Source: Nonlabens sp. | GTDB lineage: Bacteria > Bacteroidota > Bacteroidia > Flavobacteriales > Flavobacteriaceae | DNA length: 12,747 nt | Assembly (NCBI GenBank): GCA_030731685.1 | Contig: JANQTO010000364.1 | Coordinates: 1 to 12,747, forward strand | Direction of reading: 5' to 3' | Shown here: positions 1 to 6,826 of the stretch, piece after piece | How positions within the stretch are numbered: the stretch's first letter is position 1 | Layout: every line of letters begins with the position of its first letter | The notes under the pieces: model-generated | Seen by the model: only the letters and a program-made list of their open reading frames with translations | Told to the model about the DNA's origin: nothing | The model's database searches: none | Made by a program: the position numbers and the translations under genes

Positions 1-221
1 TGATAACGACCGGTATCTTCTTTGCGGGCATGTGGCTCATGGCGCGTCGTAAGCTGGAACACTGGCTGGTTTTGCTAGTAGGTAATGTGATTTCTGTGCC
101 CTTGTATGTGTACAAAGGCTACACTTTTAGTGCACTTCTTTACTTAATTCTTGCTATTATTGCTTACTTCGGTTTTGTCGCATGGAAAAAATACATAGAA
201 AACGCTCGCCAGGTAGCATAA
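1..221 (+). CDS. pnuC: Nicotinamide riboside transporter PnuC, C-terminal end (5' truncated)
   Basis: Open from the left edge (first full codon at 3) to a stop at 219-221, giving about 72 C-terminal residues. The visible part reads TTGIFFAGMWLMARRKLEHW, then VGNVISVPLYVYKG, then a hydrophobic helix ending in AWKKYIE. The GMWLMARRKLE-W segment and the ISVPLYVYKG segment are typical of the last helices of PnuC, an inner-membrane facilitator for nicotinamide riboside. Downstream and overlapping by 40 nt is a NadR-type kinase, which would phosphorylate the imported substrate and trap it as NMN for NAD synthesis. The N-terminal helices lie outside the window. The family call rests on recalled motif similarity plus this neighbour. 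Confidence 0.85.
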   Translation, partial: ITTGIFFAGMWLMARRKLEHWLVLLVGNVISVPLYVYKGYTFSALLYLILAIIAYFGFVAWKKYIENARQVA

Positions 222-739
222 AGGTAGTTCTTTATGGCCCTGAAAGTACTGGAAAGAGTACGCTTTCGCGAAAGCTGACAACCCACTATCAAACTGCGCT
301 TATACCTGAGTTTGCTAGAGATTACCTGCAGGCTAAGTTTAACGCCACCGGCGAAGCGTGTAGTTACGACGATTTAAAAATTATTGTAAAAGGGCAACGT
401 GAATTAGAAAAAGTAGCTGCCCAGCAAGGTCATCAATTGCTTATATGTGATACAGACCTTTTAGAAACCTTGGTTTACAGTAAGGCATATTTCAACAAGG
501 TGCCAAAATCCATGGAAGATCTTGCGCAAAATGACCACGTTGATCTATATTTACTCATGAATATAGATATCCCGTGGGAGGCAGACGATTTACGGGACCG
601 GCCTGACCAGCGAGAATCTTTATTTAACCTGTTTGAAAACGAACTTAAAAATCGCAATAAGAATTACGTTCTTGTGAGCGGCACCGCAAGTGAGCGATTG
701 CAAACCGCTATTGCAGCTATAGATACCATATTACCATGA
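182..739 (+). CDS. nadR: NadR-type ribosylnicotinamide kinase (kinase domain only)
   Basis: A 185-residue cytosolic P-loop kinase. The Walker A motif GPESTGKST is at residues 19-27, EFARDYL follows at 43-49, and a Walker B-like LLICDTDLLET lies near residue 90; this set matches the C-terminal ribosylnicotinamide kinase domain of NadR. The helix-turn-helix and the NMN adenylyltransferase domain of the enterobacterial protein are absent, so the likely role is ATP-dependent phosphorylation of nicotinamide riboside to NMN. The ATG at 182 lies inside pnuC; no in-frame ATG occurs between it and the P-loop, so the 40 nt overlap looks real and suggests translational coupling. The 3' end overlaps the next gene by 4 nt. 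Codons at 261-275 contain a palindrome that recurs at 5209. Confidence 0.88.
   Translation: MEKIHRKRSPGSIKVVLYGPESTGKSTLSRKLTTHYQTALIPEFARDYLQAKFNATGEACSYDDLKIIVKGQRELEKVAAQQGHQLLICDTDLLETLVYSKAYFNKVPKSMEDLAQNDHVDLYLLMNIDIPWEADDLRDRPDQRESLFNLFENELKNRNKNYVLVSGTASERLQTAIAAIDTILP
261..275. repeat. Palindromic repeat copy 1 (inside nadR)
   Basis: CGCTTTCGCGAAAGC with the 14 bp perfect palindrome at 262-275. It is read in frame as part of the sequence after the Walker A motif (T-L-S-R-K-L). It shares the core and flanking bases (GAGT before, GACAA after) with the copy at 5209. Confidence 0.7.
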
Positions 740-2286
740 ATTTAACCGCGCAACAGCAAGACCAGTTACGGGATAAAGGAATATCCATCAAGCAACTAGA
801 AGACCAGCTTGCAAGATTCCGCAATGGATTTCCTGCCATAAATTTAGTTCGCGCCGCTGTTAAAGGTGATGGTATAACATTGCTCACTGACGCACATCAA
901 CATGATTGTGTAGCGCATTATGAATCGCAACGTGAATCGTTAGATATCGTAAAATTTGTACCTGCAAGTGGCGCTGCGACACGCATGTTCAAGTTTTTGC
1001 ACGAGTTTTTGAGAGATTTTAATCCGCAGGAAGATTCTCTTAATTCATATATTAACAAATACAAAGCCCAAGAGCTTTTCACCTTTTTTATAGCTATTGA
1101 AAAATTTCCATTCTACAAGGAAATAAAAAAAGCGCTCAAATCAAAACACACTGATTGGTCTAAGTATAGTGATCGTGATAAAAAGGTATTTTTTGTGCAG
1201 GAAATGCTGTTGGAATCAGGTTTTAATTATGCTTCTATGCCTAAAGGGCTTGTACCATTCCATAGATATAAGGACCATGCAGCATCGGCCTTTGAGGAGC
1301 ATCTTTTTGAAGCGGCTATTTATGCGCAAAGCAAGTCGGTGGCAAAATTACACTTTACCATCGCACCAGCTTCTAAGCAAGATTTCAAGGCCGAGTTTGA
1401 CCGCATTAAAGAAATTGTACAACAAAAAACAGGGGTTACTTTTGAATTATCTTTTTCTCACCAGCAAGAGTCTACTGACACTATTGCGGTGGATTCTAAA
1501 AACAATCCAGTAGTTCTAGAAAATGGCTTTTTGTATTTTAGACCGGCGGGACATGGTGCGTTGCTCAATAATTTGAACGAATTAGATGCTCAAATCGTTT
1601 TTATCAAAAACATAGATAGTGTCACTATTTCTTCTATAGAGCAAGAGGTGTGCTTTTATAAAAAAATGCTGGGCGGTTATCTTCTAGAAGTGCAGCAACG
1701 TATATTCACTTATTTGAAAATTCTAAAAAACGGCAGTTTAGAACAAGGTGTGCAGCAAGAGATAGAACAGTTTCTTACGAAAACGTTGTGTTGCGTGTTA
1801 CCTGCAGGATACGATAAATATTCCACTTCTTACCAGCTAGAATTTTTATTTGATAGGCTCCATAGACCACTTCGCATATGCGGTATGGTAAAAAATGAAG
1901 GTGAACCTGGTGGCGGCCCGTTTTGGCTTACAAACCAGCAGGGTGAGACTAGCATAGAGATTGTAGAAAGTGCGCAGGTAAATACGAGCAATGCGCAGCA
2001 AGTAAGTATTTTTAAAGGAGGCACGCATTTCAACCCGGTTGATTTAGTATGTGGTATTCGCGATTTTGAGGGAAATAAATTTGATTTGACTAAGTTTTGC
2101 GACGGGGAAACAGGCTTTATCACGACTAAGTCATTTATGGGTGAACCTATCAAAGCGCTGGAACTTCCAGGATTGTGGAATGGTGGTATGGCGTTTTGGA
2201 ATACCGTTTTTGTAGAAGTTCCGTTACTAACGTTTAATCCAGTAAAAACGGTAAACGACTTACTTAAACCAGCACACCAGCTATAA
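736..2286 (+). CDS. DUF4301 family protein
   Basis: A 516-residue soluble protein with no signal peptide or membrane segment visible, matching the Bacteroidota DUF4301 family, whose function is not established to my knowledge. It begins in an ATGA overlap with the NadR-type kinase and ends one base before arfB, so it is probably co-transcribed with pnuC-nadR. Residues 76-86 read PASGAATRMFK, residues 272-274 are GHG followed by ALLNNLNELDA, and residues 291-294 are KNID. This succession resembles the glycine-rich TRM loop, GHG loop and NID segment of UDP-sugar pyrophosphorylase-type nucleotidyltransferases. A divergent nucleotidyltransferase role is therefore possible, but this is inference from motifs alone. 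Confidence 0.8.
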   Translation: MNLTAQQQDQLRDKGISIKQLEDQLARFRNGFPAINLVRAAVKGDGITLLTDAHQHDCVAHYESQRESLDIVKFVPASGAATRMFKFLHEFLRDFNPQEDSLNSYINKYKAQELFTFFIAIEKFPFYKEIKKALKSKHTDWSKYSDRDKKVFFVQEMLLESGFNYASMPKGLVPFHRYKDHAASAFEEHLFEAAIYAQSKSVAKLHFTIAPASKQDFKAEFDRIKEIVQQKTGVTFELSFSHQQESTDTIAVDSKNNPVVLENGFLYFRPAGHGALLNNLNELDAQIVFIKNIDSVTISSIEQEVCFYKKMLGGYLLEVQQRIFTYLKILKNGSLEQGVQQEIEQFLTKTLCCVLPAGYDKYSTSYQLEFLFDRLHRPLRICGMVKNEGEPGGGPFWLTNQQGETSIEIVESAQVNTSNAQQVSIFKGGTHFNPVDLVCGIRDFEGNKFDLTKFCDGETGFITTKSFMGEPIKALELPGLWNGGMAFWNTVFVEVPLLTFNPVKTVNDLLKPAHQL

Positions 2287-2287
2287 C

Positions 2288-2686
2288 ATGGACTTAAAAA
2301 TCTTAAATAGCGAGGTTCAATATAAAGCCGTAACGAGTAGCGGTCCTGGTGGCCAGCACGTCAACAAGGTCGCGACAAAGATAAACCTAGAGTGGAACGT
2401 AGTTGAATCAACTGCGCTTAACGAGAATTCTAAGGAAAGACTACTAGCGGCACTAGCAAATAAATTAACTCTAGATGGTCGCTTACTACTATCGAGTCAG
2501 GAATCTAGAAGTCAGGCAAAAAACAAAGAACTTGTATTCAAGAAACTACTTGATTTAATTCAAACAGGTACTAAGCCTAAAAAGATGCGTCTTAAGCGCA
2601 CCACTCCAGCATCTGTAAAAAGAAAACGTTTGAACGATAAGAAAAAGCATAGCGAGAAAAAAGACAACCGTAATTTTAGGATGTAG
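2288..2686 (+). CDS. arfB: Alternative ribosome-rescue factor ArfB (GGQ peptidyl-tRNA hydrolase)
   Basis: A 132-residue protein close to the usual ArfB/YaeJ length of about 140. The release-factor motif GPGGQHVNKV covers residues 19-28, with the catalytic GGQ at 21-23. After the domain comes a lysine/arginine-rich tail (from about residue 98, including KRKRLNDKKKHSEKK) that in this family inserts into the mRNA entry channel of stalled ribosomes. It has no codon-recognition domain, which separates it from RF1 and RF2. The expected role is hydrolysis of peptidyl-tRNA on non-stop ribosomes. It starts one base after the DUF4301 stop and is likely the last gene of that operon; no clear hairpin terminator is seen in the 113 bp that follow. 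Confidence 0.9.
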   Translation: MDLKILNSEVQYKAVTSSGPGGQHVNKVATKINLEWNVVESTALNENSKERLLAALANKLTLDGRLLLSSQESRSQAKNKELVFKKLLDLIQTGTKPKKMRLKRTTPASVKRKRLNDKKKHSEKKDNRNFRM

Positions 2687-2776
2687 TGCTGTCGCTTAAC
2701 AATAGTCCATTAAAAAACGTAAACCTCGCATAAGAATTAATGATGCAATAGGTTTTATTCTACAGCCCAGAGGTTC

Positions 2777-2784
2777 TACCTTTG
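2777..2784 (+). promoter_or_regulatory. Bacteroidota -7 box TACCTTTG upstream of the bacilliredoxin gene
   Basis: TACCTTTG matches the Bacteroidota sigma-A -7 consensus TAnnTTTG exactly and lies 15 nt before the ATG at 2800, implying a short leader. A clean TTG -33 box is not obvious; TTTTATTC occupies roughly that place. Inferred from sequence only. Confidence 0.6.
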
Positions 2785-2799
2785 TAAAAATTTTAAATT

Positions 2800-3210
2800 A
2801 TGTATCCACCAGAATTAGTTCAACCTATGCGCGACGATTTAGGAGTCGCAGGATTTGAGCACCTATATACTCAAGATTCAGTTAAAGAAGCGTTATCTAA
2901 AAAGGGAACTACACTTGTTGTAGTGAACTCTGTTTGTGGTTGTGCAGCTGCAAATGCTCGTCCAGGTGCAAAAATGTCTTTACTAAACGACAAAAAGCCA
3001 GACCACATCGTGACAGTTTTTGCGGGCGTAGACCGTGAAGCAGTAGATGCAGCAAGAGCAGCAATGGTTCCGTTTCCACCTAGTTCACCATCTATGGCAT
3101 TATTTAAGGACGGCGAGCTTGTACACATGCTAGAGCGTCACCATATTGAAGGTCGCCCAGCAGAGATGATTGCTGAAAATCTCAAAGAAGCTTATAACGA
3201 GAACTGCTAG
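2800..3210 (+). CDS. BrxA/BrxB family bacilliredoxin
   Basis: A 136-residue protein of the YphP/YqiW (BrxA/BrxB) family. The N-terminus MYPPELVQPMRDDL and the active-site segment VVNSVCGCAAANARPG are characteristic; the CGC motif is Cys46-Gly47-Cys48. In Firmicutes these thioredoxin-fold proteins remove bacillithiol from S-bacillithiolated cytosolic proteins; the low-molecular-weight thiol partner in this organism cannot be read from the window. A further cysteine is the last residue (Cys136). The gene is monocistronic by appearance: it has its own TACCTTTG promoter box and is followed by a strong terminator at 3236-3281. Confidence 0.92.
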   Translation: MYPPELVQPMRDDLGVAGFEHLYTQDSVKEALSKKGTTLVVVNSVCGCAAANARPGAKMSLLNDKKPDHIVTVFAGVDREAVDAARAAMVPFPPSSPSMALFKDGELVHMLERHHIEGRPAEMIAENLKEAYNENC

Positions 3211-3235
3211 ATAGCAGGTTCTATAAATTACTATG

Positions 3236-3281
3236 CGTGCATACTGATTGACCCATGTGGTCGGTGAGTATGCACGTTTTT
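3236..3281 (+). terminator. Intrinsic terminator of the bacilliredoxin gene
   Basis: A perfect 10 bp inverted repeat, CGTGCATACT (3236-3245) and AGTATGCACG (3267-3276), continues inward after one G-G mismatch with further pairs including GACC/GGTC. The hairpin is followed directly by five T residues (3277-3281). The ATG at 3255 that would extend plsC falls within this hairpin. Confidence 0.85.
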
Positions 3282-3286
3282 CATTT

Positions 3287-3294
3287 TATATTTG
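3287..3294 (+). promoter_or_regulatory. -7 box TATATTTG directly before plsC
   Basis: TATATTTG matches TAnnTTTG exactly and comes just after the T tract of the preceding terminator. Only TCACC separates it from the ATG at 3300, so transcription from it would give a leaderless or nearly leaderless message. Confidence 0.5.
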
Positions 3295-3299
3295 TCACC

Positions 3300-4043
3300 A
3301 TGCAAAAACTAATCGCCTATCCCCTTACGGTAATCCATTTAGTGGTGTTTTTTCTATTGTTGCTTATTTTTCATCCTATACAGGTGTTTTGTCACCATTT
3401 TTTAGGATATGATGCGCATAGAAAAAGTGTTTATATTTTGAACTGGTTTTTAATGAAGTCTCAACTGTTTTTAGGAACTACCTACGATATAGATTTTACT
3501 GAGGATTTGCCGGTAGGGCCGTCATACATATTTGTTTCTAACCACCAGAGTATGTTTGACATACCACCGCTCATTTATTACCTGCGTGATTATCATCCCA
3601 AGTTTATTGCAAAAAAAGAACTCGCAAAAGGAATTCCAAGCATATCTTATAACCTACGTGTAGGCGAGAATTGTGGTATAGACCGTAAGGACCCAAAACA
3701 AGCGTTAACTGCTCTTATGGCATTTGCAAAGAATGTGCATGCAAAAAAACGCAGCGCCATGATATTTGCTGAAGGTACACGCAGTCGTACAGGAGTGCCC
3801 AAACCATTTCAAACACGCGGCCTTAAAACACTCTTTAAATATATACCAGATGCTGTCGTGGTTCCTATTACCATAAACAACTCGTGGAAAGTAGACCGCT
3901 ACGGCAAGTTTCCCTATGGTATTTTTAATAACATCCATCTTACGGTTCACGTTCCTATACCTATCGCTGGTCGTGACCAAGATGAGGTGATACTAGAGAC
4001 ACAAACCTTAGTGCATAACGCCATAAACGAAAATGTACAATAA
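3300..4043 (+). CDS. plsC: 1-acyl-sn-glycerol-3-phosphate acyltransferase (PlsC/LPLAT family)
   Basis: A 247-residue membrane-associated acyltransferase that would convert lysophosphatidic acid to phosphatidic acid in phospholipid synthesis. A hydrophobic helix covers about residues 7-26. The catalytic NHX4D motif is NHQSMFD with His82 and Asp87; GIDRKDP near 126-132 is the second block; EGTRSR (Glu159-Arg163) binds the glycerol phosphate; VVPIT near 187-191 is the fourth block. I place the start at ATG 3300 rather than ATG 3255 because 3255 lies in the terminator hairpin of the preceding gene and the 15 extra residues precede the usual N-terminal hydrophobic helix. An acyl-ACP desaturase follows 92 bp later. 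Other LPLAT substrates, for example ornithine lipids, cannot be excluded. Confidence 0.88.
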   Translation: MQKLIAYPLTVIHLVVFFLLLLIFHPIQVFCHHFLGYDAHRKSVYILNWFLMKSQLFLGTTYDIDFTEDLPVGPSYIFVSNHQSMFDIPPLIYYLRDYHPKFIAKKELAKGIPSISYNLRVGENCGIDRKDPKQALTALMAFAKNVHAKKRSAMIFAEGTRSRTGVPKPFQTRGLKTLFKYIPDAVVVPITINNSWKVDRYGKFPYGIFNNIHLTVHVPIPIAGRDQDEVILETQTLVHNAINENVQ

Positions 4044-4096
4044 TGAACCTAGGTTAATAAAAGAAGAGAATACGTACAAAACAACTTTAAAGCCCT

Positions 4097-4104
4097 TATC
4101 TTTA
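4097..4104 (+). promoter_or_regulatory. Possible -7 box TATCTTTA before the desaturase
   Basis: TATCTTTA matches seven of eight positions of TAnnTTTG and lies 31 nt before the ATG at 4136. No convincing -33 TTG is seen. It would allow transcription of the desaturase apart from plsC. Confidence 0.35.
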
Positions 4105-4135
4105 CGATAATAGCTTGATAAAATAGTGAACATAA

Positions 4136-5128
4136 ATGATTACACCCCTAAAAAATATACGCATAGAGGTCATGCAGACCTTAGAGAGTAAAGTTTCCAC
4201 ATTCATGGAACAATTTCTCATTGCTCCCGAAACAATATGGCAACCAACAGATTTTTTACCTGATTCTCAAAAAGATACGTTTTTTGACGAGGTTAAAGAA
4301 TTGCGTGAGCTTGCAAAAGAACTTCCTTACGATTTCTGGGTAACGCTGGTAGGTGATACAATCACCGAAGAAGCATTACCGACTTACGAGTCTTGGCTCA
4401 TGGACGTAGAAGGCGTAAACCAGATGGAAGGTAAAGGAAATGCTTGGTCTAAATGGGTAAGGCAGTGGAGTGGAGAAGAAAATAGACATGGAGACGTTCT
4501 TAACAAGTATCTATATTTATCAGGACGCGTGAATATGCGCGAGATAGAAATTACAACGCACCATTTGATCTCAGATGGTTTTGATATAGGTACAGACCGT
4601 GATCCATATAAAAACTTTGTATACACCAGTTTTCAGGAACTCGCAACGTACATATCACATAATCGGGTTGCAAAAATTGCTCGTGAATATGGTAACACGC
4701 AACTTGCTAGAATGTGTAAAATTATATCTGGTGACGAGATGCGCCACCATAAGGCATATTGCACCTTTGTAGACGAGATATTTAAGATAGACCCTAGCAA
4801 CATGATGATAGCCTTCAAGGAAATGATGGTTAACAAAATCGTCATGCCAGCACAGTATTTGAGAGAATCTGGGCAAAGTATAAGTTCAGCTTTTGCCGAT
4901 TTTTCTGATAGTGCACAGCGATTGGGCGTTTACACGGCTCAGGATTACATAGACATTATGCAAAAACTCATTGAGGTATGGGACATTGCAAGTATTAAAA
5001 ACCTAACTGATGAGGCTGAAAAAGCACGCGAATATCTCATGAAATTACCAGCCCGTATGCAGCGTATCACGGAGCGCATCGTGATACCACAGGAAATCAC
5101 CCGTTTTAAATGGGTAGAAATGGTGTAA
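4136..5128 (+). CDS. Acyl-ACP desaturase (soluble diiron, stearoyl-ACP desaturase type)
   Basis: A 330-residue soluble ferritin-like diiron enzyme expected to insert a double bond into acyl-ACP using O2 and ferredoxin. The ligand pattern of plant stearoyl-ACP desaturase is visible in order: ITEEALPTYE (Glu79/80), EENRH (Glu115, His118), SFQELATYISH (Glu168) and DEMRHH (Glu201, His204). No membrane helix is seen, unlike the integral-membrane desaturases. ATG 4136 is taken as the start; the in-frame ATG at residue 13 is an alternative. With plsC upstream, the pair would link desaturation of acyl chains to their incorporation into phospholipid. It is closed by the terminator at 5148-5178. Confidence 0.92.
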   Translation: MITPLKNIRIEVMQTLESKVSTFMEQFLIAPETIWQPTDFLPDSQKDTFFDEVKELRELAKELPYDFWVTLVGDTITEEALPTYESWLMDVEGVNQMEGKGNAWSKWVRQWSGEENRHGDVLNKYLYLSGRVNMREIEITTHHLISDGFDIGTDRDPYKNFVYTSFQELATYISHNRVAKIAREYGNTQLARMCKIISGDEMRHHKAYCTFVDEIFKIDPSNMMIAFKEMMVNKIVMPAQYLRESGQSISSAFADFSDSAQRLGVYTAQDYIDIMQKLIEVWDIASIKNLTDEAEKAREYLMKLPARMQRITERIVIPQEITRFKWVEMV

Positions 5129-5147
5129 TTATTAACTCCTTATATTT

Positions 5148-5178
5148 AAAAGTCTCAAGATACCTTGGGACTTTTTTT
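5148..5178 (+). terminator. Intrinsic terminator of the desaturase gene
   Basis: AAAAGTCTCAAG (5148-5159), loop ATAC, then CTTGGGACTTTT (5164-5175) form a 12 bp stem with one T-G wobble, ending in seven T residues (5172-5178). It lies 20 bp after the desaturase stop. Confidence 0.9.
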
Positions 5179-5208
5179 GTGGTGATAAATGATTGCTTGT
5201 ATGGAGTT

Positions 5209-5224
5209 CGCTTTCGCGAAAGCG
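5209..5224. repeat. Palindromic repeat copy 2 (intergenic)
   Basis: CGCTTTCGCGAAAGCG is a perfect 16 bp palindrome in the space between the desaturase terminator and the NtrY-like kinase. The flanks GAGT-T and GGACAA closely match those of the copy at 261. There is no T tract beside it, so it is not a typical terminator. It could be a protein-binding site or a dispersed genome repeat. Confidence 0.7.
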
Positions 5225-5311
5225 GACAATCTACAGGCATCGTAATACACAGAATCATCTACCACGCAAACAGGTGGCTAACTGGCTTAATTATTGCTAT
5301 TTTTACCTAAT

Positions 5312-6781
5312 ATGAGATTTTTAAGAAATAGCCTGCGTAACCGCATATTTTTCTCCATGATTGTGCTCACGCTTATTTCTAGCGTGCTTATTGCTGGCGT
5401 TTCTATTTATCAAAGTAGGGAACAGGCAAGAGACTATCACAATAAACGATTAGAGCGCAAAGAACAAAGTGTTAAAGAGAGTATTTCTTATACTTTGAAG
5501 AAGACCTCGTATGAGGTAAGTACGGCAAACATTCCACTTATATTTAAGGAAGAAATCTATATCATAAGCGATATTCATGAAATGCCCGTTGTTATGTACG
5601 ACATGAAGGGTAGACTTATCAAAACCTCCAAGGGAAATCTCGTTACAGACAGCCTTTCTTATCAAATAAGCGATAAAATTTTGTTCGAACTGCGGCAGTC
5701 TGATGATAACAGGTACGTTATAAAATTTGATGAAGGCGGCAAGAATTTTAGGTCCAGCTATTCTTACATTGTAGACGCTAAGTTTAAGAATATAGCCATA
5801 CTGCACTTACCCTATCTTGAGAATGACGACTTTATGAGCTATGAACTTCGGGAGTTTCTCATGCGACTGTCTGTTGTTTACCTAGTTATGTTTATGATGT
5901 CCATAGCACTCGCTTACTTTTTATCGAGATATATTACGAGGTCGCTTAGTGATATAAAAGAGCGCATCACCGGGTTTAACATAGCACGTCGTAACCAGAA
6001 AATAAGGGTGGATTCTACGGGAAGTGAAGAAATAAACGCACTTATCAAATCGTATAATGACATGGTTGATGAGCTCGAGGAAAGTGCCGTAAAACTGGCG
6101 ACCAGCGAGCGCGAGCAAGCCTGGCGCGAAATGGCAAAACAGGTTGCGCACGAGATAAAAAACCCACTTACACCCATGCGTTTAACCGTTCAAAGTTTCC
6201 AGCGCAGGTTTGACCCAACAGCAGAAGATGCCAGTGAGAAAATCAATGAGTTCTCTAACACCATCATTGAGCAAATAGACATTATGAGTCACATTGCCTC
6301 TACGTTTTCTACCTATGCAACCATGCCTGCCCAGCAACGTGAAGAGGTAGACGTTCCTAAAATTACACAGCTTGCATTGGATATTTTTAATGAGTCGTAT
6401 ATTGAGTATGCGCAAGATATTGAAGAGATTTATGCCATATTTGACCGAACTCAGCTTATACGGGTTGTGACAAATTTGGTTAAAAATGCTATCCAAGCGT
6501 TAGATGAACAGAAAAACCCGTCTATCAAAGTATTAGTCACACACGACGCAACTAATATATTTTTAACAGTAACAGACAATGGGTCAGGAATACACCCTGA
6601 ATTTGTGGAAAAGATATTTGAACCTAAGTTTACAACAAAGTCTAGCGGAATGGGTTTAGGCCTTGCCATGGTTAAGCAAATCGTAGAGAATTTTAAAGGA
6701 ACTATTACAGTTGTCACTGCGATAGACTCGGGAACAACGTTTACTGTTACTTTACCAAGGTCCTACCATATAAATTCCTAG
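5312..6781 (+). CDS. Membrane sensor histidine kinase, NtrY-like
   Basis: A 489-residue sensor kinase. The first membrane helix is about residues 12-32 and the second about 183-205, enclosing a periplasmic sensor region of about 150 residues with no family I recognise. A HAMP-type linker (about 205-258) leads to the HisKA segment EQAWREMAKQVAHEIKNPL, with phosphoacceptor His280 and the PLTPMRL extension typical of NtrY-type kinases. ATPase boxes follow: N box NLVKNAIQAL, G1 DNGSGI, F box FEPKFTTK, G2 GMGLGLAMV. The start is ATG 5312; a TTG at 5294 is less likely. No response regulator lies beside it, so its partner and signal are unknown. It is transcribed after a terminator, so probably from its own promoter in 5180-5311. 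Confidence 0.88.
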   Translation: MRFLRNSLRNRIFFSMIVLTLISSVLIAGVSIYQSREQARDYHNKRLERKEQSVKESISYTLKKTSYEVSTANIPLIFKEEIYIISDIHEMPVVMYDMKGRLIKTSKGNLVTDSLSYQISDKILFELRQSDDNRYVIKFDEGGKNFRSSYSYIVDAKFKNIAILHLPYLENDDFMSYELREFLMRLSVVYLVMFMMSIALAYFLSRYITRSLSDIKERITGFNIARRNQKIRVDSTGSEEINALIKSYNDMVDELEESAVKLATSEREQAWREMAKQVAHEIKNPLTPMRLTVQSFQRRFDPTAEDASEKINEFSNTIIEQIDIMSHIASTFSTYATMPAQQREEVDVPKITQLALDIFNESYIEYAQDIEEIYAIFDRTQLIRVVTNLVKNAIQALDEQKNPSIKVLVTHDATNIFLTVTDNGSGIHPEFVEKIFEPKFTTKSSGMGLGLAMVKQIVENFKGTITVVTAIDSGTTFTVTLPRSYHINS

Positions 6782-6798
6782 ATTAAAAGGCATATCAC

Positions 6799-6806
6799 TA
6801 ACTTTA
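6799..6806 (+). promoter_or_regulatory. Possible -7 box TAACTTTA before the enoyl-CoA hydratase
   Basis: TAACTTTA matches seven of eight positions of TAnnTTTG, 20 nt before the ATG at 6827. No clear -33 element is seen. Confidence 0.3.
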
Positions 6807-6826
6807 TAACCTTAAATAAAAAAGCA

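Noticed and set aside
1830..2153. Antisense ORF of 107 codons inside the DUF4301 gene
   Set aside because: A shadow of the plus-strand coding sequence; the sense frame carries conserved motifs and fits the operon.
4046..4055. AACCTAGGTT palindrome after plsC
   Set aside because: A 10 bp palindrome with no loop and no T tract cannot form a terminator hairpin; a single occurrence, and no regulator is known for it.
5110..5310. Possible small ORF of 66 codons after the desaturase
   Set aside because: It overlaps the desaturase end and runs through the terminator and the palindromic repeat; its composition and content show no protein family.
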